64,000 bases of DNA, from IMG/VR virus record IMGVR_UViG_3300032516_000001, positions 124,001 to 188,000 of that record; one strand, written 5' to 3'. This DNA is from a virus. The notes below the pieces were generated by a model. The model saw nothing but the letters and a program-made list of their open reading frames with translations, was not told the origin of the DNA and ran no database searches. Each line of letters starts with the position of its first letter. Position 1 is the first letter of the stretch. Both the position numbers and the translations under genes were made by a program. Of the stretch, positions 26,039 through 35,008 are shown one piece after another.

Positions 26039-27049
26039 TTAGTCATTAGGCATTTGTGACAACAAAAGAAGGCCAGTGGCTACGGCTGTTATCGGATCTT
26101 TAGCAGGCCTAATATCCGATATTTGAATCGGGAATTTATCTTTATACACATTAAATCTAGATTCAAATTTATCTACGAAACCAGCGGCCAATGAAGTTCC
26201 GCCACTTATGATTATTGGTATGGATTGAGGAACATGGATGGTATCTTTAACTTTAGCAAAATGCTTGATTATATTTTCGATTGAATAATCAATCAGACCT
26301 TGAATAAAAACTGCCAATGCTTCGACTTCACGAGATTTAGGACTGTTTATATCGGCTCCACTTTCTTTGATAGCACACATTTTAGCGGCCGTGGTATTTA
26401 CAGCCTTGGCCGCATGAATATCTATCCAGTCCCCGCCTCTGGTCAAAGAGAATTCAAGCGCATTCATCGCATTATATGATAAACAAATGTTGGTCATACC
26501 GCTTCCGAATGATATCCCAATACCAGAAAAATCTGGTATGCATTCAGAGAATATGATAGCCTGTCCTTCATTGTGAGGAGACGCATCATATCCGTTCTCT
26601 GTAATAATTTTCTTTAAGATAGCAGTATGATATGCATTAGTGGAATCAGGAACATCAATAGCCGGGGCAGGAACAGAGAAACAGCATTTTTCATTCTCAA
26701 TCTGCGGCTTACCAAGAATTTGTTGTAATATTAGAGCTATTACTTGTTGAGCATCAATTTCCCCAGGAGATATCATGCCTTTAGACAAAGGACGACGAGC
26801 TTCTCTATTAAAAAGATTAGCCGTCTCCATCGCTTCATCACCAATAATCAGTAATCTGCCATCAAATTCTACATAACTCTTCTTAGACAGTCTTAAGAGT
26901 CGTTTGTTCTCGAGCGGAAGATCGATAAAAGCGTCCCTAATCCTAATAGTCTTTACATTACCCTTGCTAGTCTCACGGGCAGAAACTATGTTCATCGTGC
27001 CGAGATCCAGCCCAACACCAAAGGTGTCATTTTCCTCAATAGTCATCAT
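26039..27049 (-). CDS. Actin/Hsp70-fold ATPase (ParM/MreB-like)
   Basis: From ATG 27049 the product has 336 aa. The fold's motifs appear in order: phosphate-1 loop GVGLDLGTMNIVSARE, phosphate-2 loop ISFGSGMTNICLSYN and adenosine loop IPIIISGGTSLAAGF. The phosphate-2 loop has Ser in place of the usual Asp, which may reduce hydrolysis. Members of this fold make filaments (ParM, MreB, PhuZ-like roles) or act as chaperones. The start overlaps the stop of the upstream HNH gene (ATGA), so that element sits exactly at the 5' boundary of this gene. The role in virion assembly or DNA positioning is unknown. Confidence 0.7.
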   Translation of the reverse strand: MMTIEENDTFGVGLDLGTMNIVSARETSKGNVKTIRIRDAFIDLPLENKRLLRLSKKSYVEFDGRLLIIGDEAMETANLFNREARRPLSKGMISPGEIDAQQVIALILQQILGKPQIENEKCCFSVPAPAIDVPDSTNAYHTAILKKIITENGYDASPHNEGQAIIFSECIPDFSGIGISFGSGMTNICLSYNAMNALEFSLTRGGDWIDIHAAKAVNTTAAKMCAIKESGADINSPKSREVEALAVFIQGLIDYSIENIIKHFAKVKDTIHVPQSIPIIISGGTSLAAGFVDKFESRFNVYKDKFPIQISDIRPAKDPITAVATGLLLLSQMPND

Positions 27050-27909
27050 GCGGCCTTTCGACGTTCTACTGTGCGACTTACGTGACACCAACAGCATACG
27101 ACTTCGCATTTATTCAACTCCACCATAATTCTGGACAAACTAGCCTGACTACCAATTAGATTAGAAACATTATCAAGTTTTTCATCAATGTGATCCAGAT
27201 CCATTTGCCACGGATTGAACATGTTACCACAATCGATACATGGTTTACTTTTATACTGTCTTACTAAATCTAATCGTCTAGCTCGAAATCTAGCTAAACC
27301 AGCATAATGAATACATTTTTTACACCCCGGTTTATATACTGGTCTGTGCTCCTTACATGACGTTACATATTCAGATAGTCTATCATGTGATCTATTCCTA
27401 TGACATCCAACACAAACCAAATCACATTTTTCTAATTCATTTTTCAATTTTTCAAGACTAGCAGTTGGATGATTAACTAATCTATATATATCATATATCT
27501 TATCAGTACGATGATCAAATGTCATAGCTTCTTTCTGATATACATGACCACAATCAATACAAGGATTTGATTTTATTAAAGAAACATATGCACGTTTGGC
27601 TTCCCGACAAGAAGATCTTTTTATAGAAAGTTTTTCGGCATTGGTAGCTCTGTAATTAGAATTATATAAACTTCTACACCTCTTACACATTCCCTTATTG
27701 AATTCAGTAATGTGTTTTTCTTGATTACACAAACTACATTTCTTATGATTGATATCACACCCATGCTTTAATTCATGGATTTCTATTCGTTTTTGTTCCC
27801 TTAACCCTAAGATATCACGTGATTTCCAACTATTGCAATTACATCTATGACGTTTTAAAGTCGATAGTGAACTCGCAACATAACCGCATATACACATTAA
27901 ACCAATCAT
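27046..27909 (-). CDS. HNH homing-type endonuclease with two HNH cores
   Basis: The product has 287 aa from ATG 27909, which has AAGGA eight bases upstream; a TTG at 27942 is unlikely. Motifs are an N-terminal C2H2-like finger (CICGYVASSLSTLKRH), CxxC knuckles, HNH core 1 (PCIDCG, MTFDH, CVGCHRNR) and core 2 (PCIDCG, MDLDH, CCWCHVSRT). It is the same type as the 362-1156 protein. It is wedged between the 171-aa gene and the actin-like gene with almost no spacer. Confidence 0.85.
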   Translation of the reverse strand: MIGLMCICGYVASSLSTLKRHRCNCNSWKSRDILGLREQKRIEIHELKHGCDINHKKCSLCNQEKHITEFNKGMCKRCRSLYNSNYRATNAEKLSIKRSSCREAKRAYVSLIKSNPCIDCGHVYQKEAMTFDHRTDKIYDIYRLVNHPTASLEKLKNELEKCDLVCVGCHRNRSHDRLSEYVTSCKEHRPVYKPGCKKCIHYAGLARFRARRLDLVRQYKSKPCIDCGNMFNPWQMDLDHIDEKLDNVSNLIGSQASLSRIMVELNKCEVVCCWCHVSRTVERRKAA

Positions 27910-27943
27910 ATTATTTATCCTTAATTTCTTATCTTGTATCAAA

Positions 27944-28459
27944 TTACTTTACTGTTGATCTCAATTTCTTCAAAGCCTCTACTCCCTTACTTAAATCATT
28001 CTTGAATATTTTACCCTCACGCAACTTGATATCAGTTTCAGCTTTGTCGGGGGTTATCTTGGATGGAATAAACATCGGTTCCGGCGTCTCATCCGAATGG
28101 TTTGAACGCTCTTGAATTATTATGTGCTTCTCAGTAATTGATTCAGACTTCGGCTTAGATTCAATTTTAAGTAGAATATTTGCCAGCAGTGATTTAATTT
28201 CGTCCATATCTTTATGAACATCATTCGGAATTTGTGAATTATGTGGTTCCGATTTAGGTTTGACAAATGGCCATATTGGCATGACGTTCATTTCTCGAAT
28301 TTTATCTATTCGAATTAAATCACAGTTAGCAATAAGATCCTTAGACCTATCAGCAGTATTGGCATCTACGATAGCACTGCTACCTTTTCCAGCTAAGCGA
28401 ATACTCAAATCCTCTATTATTACATCAGCATTAACTATGTTTGTGATCCTATATTTCAT
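27944..28459 (-). CDS. Virion-module protein of unknown function
   Basis: In this 171-aa protein the first 65 residues look like a small beta domain (VIIEDLSIRLAGKGSSAIVD). The rest is a charged, flexible, Lys- and Glu-rich tail ending KKLRSTVK. The start overlaps the upstream gene by ATGA. Position in a run of neck/tail genes suggests a virion or assembly role. No family was recognised. Confidence 0.55.
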   Translation of the reverse strand: MKYRITNIVNADVIIEDLSIRLAGKGSSAIVDANTADRSKDLIANCDLIRIDKIREMNVMPIWPFVKPKSEPHNSQIPNDVHKDMDEIKSLLANILLKIESKPKSESITEKHIIIQERSNHSDETPEPMFIPSKITPDKAETDIKLREGKIFKNDLSKGVEALKKLRSTVK

Positions 28460-29121
28460 TCTCCGGCGTACTCTGCGATTATCTCGCCCAATTTTGGAAC
28501 AAAAGTATTCATTATAACTTTATCTAACTGATCCATGAATTTATCGATTATCCCTTGATTATCACCTTGTGGAAGTTGGATTCCGGTTTTTGTTTTTTGG
28601 ACCATTCGTCTTGTAGACACCGACAATTTACCTTCACTCGTTATTCTAGCAGAACGCGGCATAGTAAGAGCAACTTCGTGCTCTAAAGTCCGAATTTCTG
28701 CGGTCTTCTTATGACTTTGTAACTTCTTTCTGGCATCGATAGCGGGCTTTCTGGCGTCCTTTGCAGGCTTATTTTTGCTGACTAACCGCCTAGGTCCATG
28801 GCTACCCCATCCATATGTACGAGCCCTTTCTTCTAATTTCTGCTTGGCTTGCTTTTCAGCCAATTTTTCTTTAGCTATGTCCTGTTCAGTAACTTGATCA
28901 GCTGGGACCATAGCGCCTTCATCTAATATGATTTCAAATTCAACAGTATTACCATATGCATGAGCGAATATTTCATAATTTTTGAGAAATTCTGAATTTG
29001 GAAACCCAGCTGTATCAAGCGTCCTTTTTAATGCGATTAACCCCTCTTTTGCTATGACATCGATCGATTCATCGACGGCTCTGTGCATGGCCGCCCATAA
29101 AGTAGTAGCAATATCATCCAT
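28456..29121 (-). CDS. Probable neck or tail-completion protein
   Basis: This 221-aa protein has a helical N-terminus (MHRAVDESIDVIAKEG), an FE-rich strand pair near residue 60 and a long basic helical middle (KLAEKQAKQKLEERARTYG). The overall shape resembles HK97 gp10-type tail-completion proteins, but without a decisive motif. It is coupled to the next gene by ATGA and lies next to the fibronectin-like structural gene. Confidence 0.5.
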   Translation of the reverse strand: MDDIATTLWAAMHRAVDESIDVIAKEGLIALKRTLDTAGFPNSEFLKNYEIFAHAYGNTVEFEIILDEGAMVPADQVTEQDIAKEKLAEKQAKQKLEERARTYGWGSHGPRRLVSKNKPAKDARKPAIDARKKLQSHKKTAEIRTLEHEVALTMPRSARITSEGKLSVSTRRMVQKTKTGIQLPQGDNQGIIDKFMDQLDKVIMNTFVPKLGEIIAEYAGE

Positions 29122-29129
29122 AACTGCCG

Positions 29130-30455
29130 TTAGTAGATTATATTTTCGCCAGTCACACTGCTGCTTCGTAATTCACGCTCATCGGGAATATTCTTTTTCT
29201 CAGTCATCATCGGAGTGGCATCGCCTTCCCCGGGCTTGATGTAGCGCGTACGTGGGAACTCCATAAAATATGGATCCAGAATTGGAACCGTGTATCTGAT
29301 GTCAGGTTCGTCTAAATGGGATATTGTAAAGAATTGTTGTAATTGCATACCACGATTAGTCGGCATGCGTACCGGACCTAATCCGTATCTATCACCATTG
29401 AGTTTGACTATAAAATCTCTCTGTGAAAGCAAGGGAGTCGGAATAGTCCAGGTATCATAAGAATGTGTTAAAGATCTGCCTCTATTACTTTGGGCTATGC
29501 TACGTTCGGCATCATCGGGCGCAATTATAATATCGTATCCTCCATCGTAACCACCTATGATTCCGGTATTGAAGCAAGTGCGGCAGTCACTCTTTGCTTG
29601 TCCATGAGATTCCACGTAGCATCCACATTTTGGTCCAGATGTCTTGCGAATAAATACTTTTACGCGCTCTCCACCCTGATACAGAATCCAATGATTTCTA
29701 CGGATGGCTTCAGCCCAAATATAATCAAGCTTTTCGACTTCTTGACTATTAGTTTTGGCTGCTCGTTCTAATGGCGTTTCAATTAATTGCCGGTTCACAT
29801 CATCATATGCTACAGTAGTTAGCCGATAAAATACCCGCTTAGCTAAATTCGTTCTAACTTCATTCGTTACATATTTATACGTTGCCAAAACCACATCATT
29901 TGATGACTGTGGTAATACTGGTCCAACTGCCTTCTGTGATGCAACATCATAATATGGATAATTTCGTATCTCCACAGCTCCATCGACAGACCAAATTCTT
30001 TCAACAGGCGAATGCACCCCATTTACCGTGACCTGCACATTCAAATCCGTACAATTTGCAGCTCCAATAGATGGGTGTAATATTATTGGCTTGAATTTAG
30101 TACTGAAAATATATTTACCCTCTGGATCAGTCTCCGGCCCCATTTTAGTAAATGAATTAGATACATTTTCTTGGAGAGATAAAACCACTTGAGTCTTGTC
30201 TCTCCAAAACGTGGATCCAACCGGAATATTATTAATCCTGAACCATGGACCGAATTCTGAATCGAAACTTCGATAAATATTTACTCCGAGAACGTTGAAT
30301 TTAGCATTAGCAGATATTTGCCCCGGACATGTCCAACGTATATCTACAGTGCTCTTTTCTGGAACATAAGAAGATATATTGATTGGGGGATGTGGCGAAC
30401 AGGGGTAATCCTGCTCGAGTATGTGCGGATACCGATCTCGTGGTGCGGGAGACAT
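29130..30455 (-). CDS. Structural protein with fibronectin-III-like N-terminus and zinc motif
   Basis: This 441-aa protein opens with a probable FN3 domain (VDIRWTCPGQISANAKFNVL ... VNIYRS). The middle carries a zinc-type cluster (KCGCYVESHG ... DCRTCFNTG), and later segments are beta-rich (YDIIIAPDDAERS, DEPDIRYTVPILDPYF). Comparable proteins occur near the portal/neck of large myoviruses, so a neck or collar component is inferred. It lies upstream of the rest of the tail module. Confidence 0.6.
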   Translation of the reverse strand: MSPAPRDRYPHILEQDYPCSPHPPINISSYVPEKSTVDIRWTCPGQISANAKFNVLGVNIYRSFDSEFGPWFRINNIPVGSTFWRDKTQVVLSLQENVSNSFTKMGPETDPEGKYIFSTKFKPIILHPSIGAANCTDLNVQVTVNGVHSPVERIWSVDGAVEIRNYPYYDVASQKAVGPVLPQSSNDVVLATYKYVTNEVRTNLAKRVFYRLTTVAYDDVNRQLIETPLERAAKTNSQEVEKLDYIWAEAIRRNHWILYQGGERVKVFIRKTSGPKCGCYVESHGQAKSDCRTCFNTGIIGGYDGGYDIIIAPDDAERSIAQSNRGRSLTHSYDTWTIPTPLLSQRDFIVKLNGDRYGLGPVRMPTNRGMQLQQFFTISHLDEPDIRYTVPILDPYFMEFPRTRYIKPGEGDATPMMTEKKNIPDERELRSSSVTGENIIY

Positions 30456-30488
30456 ATCTCCCTATAATTCTCTAGTAAGAGGCGAAGA

Positions 30489-30779
30489 TTATTCGGGGCT
30501 AGTTGCTACTTCATCCGGCAATGATACAAAACGTACTTCACCATTTGGTAATACATTTATATTATCAATCTTATCGGCTTTGAACCCGGCCTTCTCTATA
30601 GTCTTCTTTATGAATTGCTCGCGAGACTCATAAAGACCAGCTAACTGAACTTCTAGCCCACGTACTCGTAAAGCAGTGAGTCCCAGCTCTCTGGACCAAT
30701 GAGTGATAGAATGTTCTATCTTGTTCAGATAATCTGTGGATTCTGGATCTAAATTGAATGAATGGCTAGTAGCGTCCAT
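30489..30779 (-). CDS. Small helical protein, unknown
   Basis: This 96-aa protein is mainly helical (YLNKIEHSITHWSRELGLT, GLYESREQFIKKTIEKAG), with a C-terminal strand pair (INVLPNGEVRFVSLP). It is co-directional with the structural genes and has short spacers on each side. No family was recognised. Confidence 0.5.
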   Translation of the reverse strand: MDATSHSFNLDPESTDYLNKIEHSITHWSRELGLTALRVRGLEVQLAGLYESREQFIKKTIEKAGFKADKIDNINVLPNGEVRFVSLPDEVATSPE

Positions 30780-30797
30780 CTATTGACTTTACTGTTG

Positions 30798-31178
30798 TTA
30801 CACTTCTTCCGTATCGGTATCTATGTCATCTTCGATAGCAGCTTGGTCATTGACAGCCAATTCCATATTAACAGCTTTGACCCGGGCAACGGTAGATTGT
30901 AAATCGAATTCCTCGGCAACTATCGTCATACCATTCTGTATAGCGGCAATTAGTTCACTCTGTATTTTCTTTTCCAATGCTTCTTTCGCAGCATTACCTT
31001 CAAAGTCAACAGTTATTGATAAGTCGATATGAGCTGAATATTCAGTTCTAGGGGTGGTAAAATCAGCCTTTGGCTTAGAAACACGTTTTGGCTTCTTAGT
31101 ATTCTTGGTATCTTTCTTACGCCTAGCCGCTTCAACACTAACAGAAGCTATGCGTTCAGCCAAAACCTTAAAATCCAT
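30798..31178 (-). CDS. Small protein with N-terminal LAERIA helix, unknown
   Basis: This 126-aa protein begins MDFKVLAERIASVSVEAARR followed by a very basic segment (KKDTKNTKKPKRVSKPK), a beta-strand region and an acidic tail (DDIDTDTEEV). The first helix belongs to the recurring IAxRI motif discussed in the findings. The charge pattern suggests a DNA- or protein-binding assembly factor; function is unknown. Confidence 0.5.
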   Translation of the reverse strand: MDFKVLAERIASVSVEAARRKKDTKNTKKPKRVSKPKADFTTPRTEYSAHIDLSITVDFEGNAAKEALEKKIQSELIAAIQNGMTIVAEEFDLQSTVARVKAVNMELAVNDQAAIEDDIDTDTEEV

Positions 31179-31204
31179 ACCAACCTATTTCAATGAACGG
31201 CTTA

Positions 31205-31495
31205 TTATTCATTCATAGTTATGTAGACTGTCCACAATGCCTTAAGTTCGTTTATAGCATTTCTAATCTCAGGGATATTTGGCATGTCTGGAGTTCCGAC
31301 CTCTATTATTTCTCCTAAGTGATCATCAAATATAAATTTGGATAACACTCTCCTACGATCATCCGCATGATATCTTATAAATAAATCGGCATGCTTATAT
31401 GTAGATTCAGGGTTCCCCTCCATAAGTTCAATAACATATAGACCGATAAATCTTCGCCAAACGTGCGGTTCGAATCTTTGGTGTCTAGTACACAT
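31205..31495 (-). CDS. Small protein, unknown
   Basis: This 96-aa protein has many His and Arg residues in its first half (RFEPHVWRRFIGLYVIEL) and a helical C-terminus (EIRNAINELKALWTVYI). It overlaps the end of the adenylosuccinate lyase gene by 11 bp. No recognised family. Confidence 0.45.
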   Translation of the reverse strand: MCTRHQRFEPHVWRRFIGLYVIELMEGNPESTYKHADLFIRYHADDRRRVLSKFIFDDHLGEIIEVGTPDMPNIPEIRNAINELKALWTVYITMNE

Positions 31496-32801
31496 CTATA
31501 TCTTCGATGATTTTATCGACATGTCGTAGTGCATATTTGGTCGAACAACGAGATGCTAAATCATCTTTATTGAGTTTTCCGTCGGATATCAACTCACGTA
31601 CTTTAGAATGATTAAGTAATACCCCCAATAACTCTCCGATTTGGGTTTTCGATGCTTTTAATACCATCTCTTGAACTATGTCATGCGATTCTTTCCTCGT
31701 TAACCCAGTAGAAATTAGAGTTAACAATATGGTCTCACTACACCAGAAACGACTGTTCACTAGGTTATCTTCAATCTGCTTCTCATCTATCACAAGATTC
31801 TGAATTAGTTTAATAGTTCTATGCAGCATGAATCCAACAGTCGAAGTAATATCCGGAGCTATAAATCTTTCCACCGATGAATGGGATATGTCTCTTTCGT
31901 GCCAGAGTATGCAATTCTCCAAAGCCGGTGCAACTATGCCGCGCACATATCGAGAAAGCCCACAGAGATTTTCACTCAGGATAGGATTCTGTTTGTGGGG
32001 CATTGCACTCGAACCCTTTTGCCCCGACGCAAAACCTTCGTGAATTTCCGATACTTCACTGCGCTGTAGATGTCTAACATTAATGGCTAATCGTTCGATA
32101 GCAACCGCGATCAATGATAATGTCATGAAGAATGCAGCATATCTATCACGGGCGATGACTTGAGTAGATCCAATTGCTGGGTTGAGCCCTAACGTTTCTA
32201 GGGCTATACGTTCAATTTTAGGATCAAGATGGGCATAAGTACCAACAGCACCGGATAATTTACCGACCGCAAAATCTGTCTTAGTATTCTCCAATCTCAA
32301 TATATTGCGTTTGAATTCAGCCAAATGTCTAGCCAACATAAGCCCAAGAGTGATGGGTTCAGCATGCATTCCATGCGTTCTACCAATCATAGCAATATTG
32401 GATGTTTCTTTAATTTTGTATCTTAAAGCATCAACTATTCCATGGAGATAGTTATTGATTATCCGATACGAGTTCAATAATGCTATTGAGAATGATGTAT
32501 CGACTATATCACTGGACGTAAGACCGTAATGCAGCCATCTGGCATCAGGACCTACCTTTTCTTCTATATATTGAAGAAATGCAACAAGATCATGCTTAGT
32601 TGTTTCTTCTAATTGTTCAATTTTGGAAATATCTATGATTGATGGTAATTTTGATACAATTTTCTCGGAAGTTCCAACTGGCACAATTCCAGCTGCCTCC
32701 ATGGCTTCACAAGCCATTACCTCAACTGTTAACCAATTCTCATATTTAGTTTTTTGAGACCAAATTACATCAAATTCCGGTAGGGAATAGCGCGAAATCA
32801 T
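31485..32801 (-). CDS. purB: Adenylosuccinate lyase
   Basis: This 438-aa protein has full length for the family. It carries the fumarase/lyase signature GSSAMPHKQNP (263-273) with the catalytic serine loop, the RTHG histidine motif (141-144), TSSD (95-98) and KHD (69-71). The enzyme splits SAICAR and adenylosuccinate to release fumarate in purine synthesis. A phage copy could boost AMP supply for genome replication. No other purine gene is in the window. It is followed by small uncharacterised genes in the same direction. Confidence 0.92.
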   Translation of the reverse strand: MISRYSLPEFDVIWSQKTKYENWLTVEVMACEAMEAAGIVPVGTSEKIVSKLPSIIDISKIEQLEETTKHDLVAFLQYIEEKVGPDARWLHYGLTSSDIVDTSFSIALLNSYRIINNYLHGIVDALRYKIKETSNIAMIGRTHGMHAEPITLGLMLARHLAEFKRNILRLENTKTDFAVGKLSGAVGTYAHLDPKIERIALETLGLNPAIGSTQVIARDRYAAFFMTLSLIAVAIERLAINVRHLQRSEVSEIHEGFASGQKGSSAMPHKQNPILSENLCGLSRYVRGIVAPALENCILWHERDISHSSVERFIAPDITSTVGFMLHRTIKLIQNLVIDEKQIEDNLVNSRFWCSETILLTLISTGLTRKESHDIVQEMVLKASKTQIGELLGVLLNHSKVRELISDGKLNKDDLASRCSTKYALRHVDKIIEDIDVY

Positions 32802-32814
32802 ATCATAACATACA

Positions 32815-33240
32815 TCAGATAAGTTTTTTGGCTATACGAGCGAGATGATCTTCCCCATGATTAAGAGCGAACGCTATCGCCATGCCATCTTCTCTACGGG
32901 ATTTGGGTAAAACATGATTAATAAATTCATCTGGCGGCTTCACATCGTGTGCTTCAAGATAATGGGCGAATCCTTGAGGCCAAACATAGGTTCCATCAGA
33001 CAGGCAACATGATCCGTTTCTTTGCCCACAGAATCTGCAACTTGACCACCCACGCCATCTAGCTACAACTCTTCCCTCATTTAGGTGCTGTATTATCGCA
33101 TTACGTTCTATCTGATCCCAATTCGGATCAACAAAGTTATGTGGATCAGGTAAATCGGCTTGATGTTTATTGTACCAATAGCCGATAGCTCGCATTCCGC
33201 GAGCCTCGACCGGACTATCAGGGTGTTCGTCTAATATCAT
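32815..33240 (-). CDS. Conserved phage-type protein with CxxC cluster
   Basis: This 141-aa protein has a central zinc-like cluster (CRFCGQRNGSCCLSDG) followed by YVWPQGFAHYLEAH, a combination that looks conserved. The C-terminus (HLARIAKKLI) fits the recurring IAxRI-type helix. It is coupled to the lipoprotein gene by an ATGA overlap. Biochemical function is unknown. Confidence 0.6.
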   Translation of the reverse strand: MILDEHPDSPVEARGMRAIGYWYNKHQADLPDPHNFVDPNWDQIERNAIIQHLNEGRVVARWRGWSSCRFCGQRNGSCCLSDGTYVWPQGFAHYLEAHDVKPPDEFINHVLPKSRREDGMAIAFALNHGEDHLARIAKKLI

Positions 33241-33548
33241 GGCGGTGGGATATTACAAACAGTTTCGATTTCTTCACACGTTGTAATTTGTGTCAAGCAA
33301 TCGGTATTCCAATATACACCGTTGTCATGCTGATAAATGCAAAATTCCTCACAGCTGATAGTCCCGCCATCAGCTGTGATCACAGGCTGAGATTCTTCAC
33401 ATGGTCCACCATCGGGGGCAATGATAGCCATGTGCGCGCAAGCTTCACCACATTTCTCAGCTCCGGGTACAGGGGTGACATGCGGCTCAGGTTCTCCGCT
33501 TCCACCACAACAACTGCAGATTATGACTAATGCCCATGCGTATTTCAT
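33237..33548 (-). CDS. Small cysteine-rich lipoprotein
   Basis: The product has 103 aa from ATG 33548, which has AAGGAG eight bases upstream. It begins with a short signal (MKYAWALVIICSCCGG) whose lipobox would lipidate one of the cysteines. The mature part has about ten further Cys residues, probably disulphide-paired. It lies directly after the papain-like protease gene and is likely exported. It could be an inner- or outer-membrane lipoprotein, for example in superinfection exclusion, but nothing in the sequence proves this. Confidence 0.55.
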   Translation of the reverse strand: MKYAWALVIICSCCGGSGEPEPHVTPVPGAEKCGEACAHMAIIAPDGGPCEESQPVITADGGTISCEEFCIYQHDNGVYWNTDCLTQITTCEEIETVCNIPPP

Positions 33549-34408
33549 GCTAATGCTCCTTTGGTAAGTACCCAAAAAGATTTTGTTCCTGAATAGTTGA
33601 TAATATAATCGGTGTGCATCCAGACGTAACCTTGATCACCCCAATATTTACTCCAAGAATTTCGTACCTTGAACGCAGATTTAGCTTGGGACCAACCCAC
33701 GATGACCATCGCATGTCGACCAACAATAGGAGTACTGGGCTTATGGGCAATACCAGATTTATAAGCCATGAAGGCTTCATCTACATCGGTACCAAAGATG
33801 ACACTATGACGAGCCGCCAAAGCCTGAAGGATTAATTGTAGTCTGTCATTTCCTGTTTCTTTAATAGAATAAAATGCAGCGTATGTGTGCGCAAAAGCTT
33901 CTCTATAAGACATTAAGGAAGGCCTGTGAGCAGCATTATCAGCAATATATGGCCACCGAACTTCAGTACAAATACCATGACGCAGCATGCCATCAAGGAT
34001 AAGCCGGTTGTAGCAACCGGATGAAGCATTATAACCCTGAGGTGGATCTATCAATTGTCGCCCATTGAACCAAGCGAACATGCGAGAAAGATCTGGAGTA
34101 GTACTAACTGCCTGACTCAGAGTCATCCCATCATCTATTTTGCCTATGATAACTTGGGATTCCCCCGCGTCAACTGCTGCATTAGCAGTACACGACGGAA
34201 ATGATAACTGGTCCGAGATAGGGCGGTAAAACGAAGACACGTCCATTTCGTTCTGGACTGCGCCTCCTAAAACGAGTAATTTTGAATCTTTAGCTAATGA
34301 AAGATCTTTTTTTCCTATGTCCGGTAGATCATCTATCCAACCGAACCGCGGGATCAATCGAATCTGTGTTACATTTGTCAGTGTGATCATGGTGTTGCCT
34401 AATTTCAT
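33545..34408 (-). CDS. Papain-like (C1-type) cysteine protease
   Basis: This 287-aa protein shows the three catalytic regions of papain-family enzymes. These are the Cys in QLSFPSCTANAA (near 93), the His in GRHAMVIVGW and the Asn in VRNSWSKYWGDQGYVW. No signal peptide or propeptide is apparent. The first ATG is at 34408, with another at 34390, and the gene overlaps the NADAR gene by 62-80 bp. Possible roles are virion-protein maturation or cleavage of a host protein. Papain-type proteases are not the usual prohead proteases. Confidence 0.75.
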   Translation of the reverse strand: MKLGNTMITLTNVTQIRLIPRFGWIDDLPDIGKKDLSLAKDSKLLVLGGAVQNEMDVSSFYRPISDQLSFPSCTANAAVDAGESQVIIGKIDDGMTLSQAVSTTPDLSRMFAWFNGRQLIDPPQGYNASSGCYNRLILDGMLRHGICTEVRWPYIADNAAHRPSLMSYREAFAHTYAAFYSIKETGNDRLQLILQALAARHSVIFGTDVDEAFMAYKSGIAHKPSTPIVGRHAMVIVGWSQAKSAFKVRNSWSKYWGDQGYVWMHTDYIINYSGTKSFWVLTKGALA

Positions 34409-34811
34409 CTCTAACTTGCATCAACAGCTTACCAAGCCAGTTCTTGCCCCTACCCCCAACCTTACCCCATGTAGTGTCGCCCCAAGTATTTCCCTCTATT
34501 AACGTAGCATTGCCCGTAGCCAGGAGTTTGTCTCGTAATTCTGGTATAGCGAATTTGATCCGAAGAATATCTAACATAATATTTATCTTGATAAATTCCC
34601 AGTCTGGCCGTAACGTAACTTCCTTGCCCATTCGTTTTGCCTTGCCAGGGCTAGAAGCGAAACGGATTTGTCGCCGTTCATTCTCATTCAATGTCTTGGC
34701 CGCCTGAAATACGTGCTCACTCGAATCATAAGTATGCCCATCATACGCAATTTTACACAAATGAAAATTACTTAGGAATTCATATTCATCATCAAACCTG
34801 TCAATAATCAT
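34329..34811 (-). CDS. NADAR-family (RibX-like) protein
   Basis: This 160-aa protein is a full NADAR domain: YEFLSNFH (10-17), YDSSEHVFQAAK (28-39), IEGNTWGDTTWGKVGG (about 105-120) and a C-terminal LGKLLMQVRDEI. Family members are N-glycosidases (riboflavin-pathway RibX type), or they remove ADP-ribose from guanine in DNA, reversing DarT-type toxins. In a phage, removing ADP-ribose from DNA would be a plausible counter-defence. That role is an inference and no ADP-ribosyltransferase is visible here. Confidence 0.85.
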   Translation of the reverse strand: MIIDRFDDEYEFLSNFHLCKIAYDGHTYDSSEHVFQAAKTLNENERRQIRFASSPGKAKRMGKEVTLRPDWEFIKINIMLDILRIKFAIPELRDKLLATGNATLIEGNTWGDTTWGKVGGRGKNWLGKLLMQVRDEIRQHHDHTDKCNTDSIDPAVRLDR

Positions 34812-35008
34812 ATGCGCATGACCTCGAATGCTAGAGCTTCTTCTTTGGTAACTTCAGATATGATTTCGGAAATCTTGCTGCGCCTACGGACATCTTTGGC
34901 GCATTCATCACAACAAATTACAATCCGCTTCAGATCGTATCCACTCAAGAAATAGGTAGTAGGTATGTCTCCACAAAATTCACAAGTATTGAAATCAGCA
35001 AATCTCAT
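34808..35008 (-). CDS. Small zinc-finger-type protein with EVM tail
   Basis: This 66-aa protein has CEFCG near residue 9 and CCDEC near 33, a treble-clef-like spacing, followed by a helical segment. It ends EEALAFEVMRI. The C-terminal E-x-x-V-x-x-V/I-M pattern is shared with several small proteins here. It is coupled at both ends by ATGA overlaps to the NADAR gene and to the next small gene. Function is unknown; small phage zinc proteins often target host machinery. Confidence 0.6.
   Translation of the reverse strand: MRFADFNTCEFCGDIPTTYFLSGYDLKRIVICCDECAKDVRRRSKISEIISEVTKEEALAFEVMRI

Noticed and set aside
31485-32801. 2-aminoadenine (Z) genome pathway
   Set aside because: Only purB is present; no purZ-like or DatZ-like gene appears in the window.
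34317-34502. Small plus-strand frame opposite the NADAR/protease overlap
   Set aside because: Shadow frame; both minus-strand genes here have clear conserved motifs.
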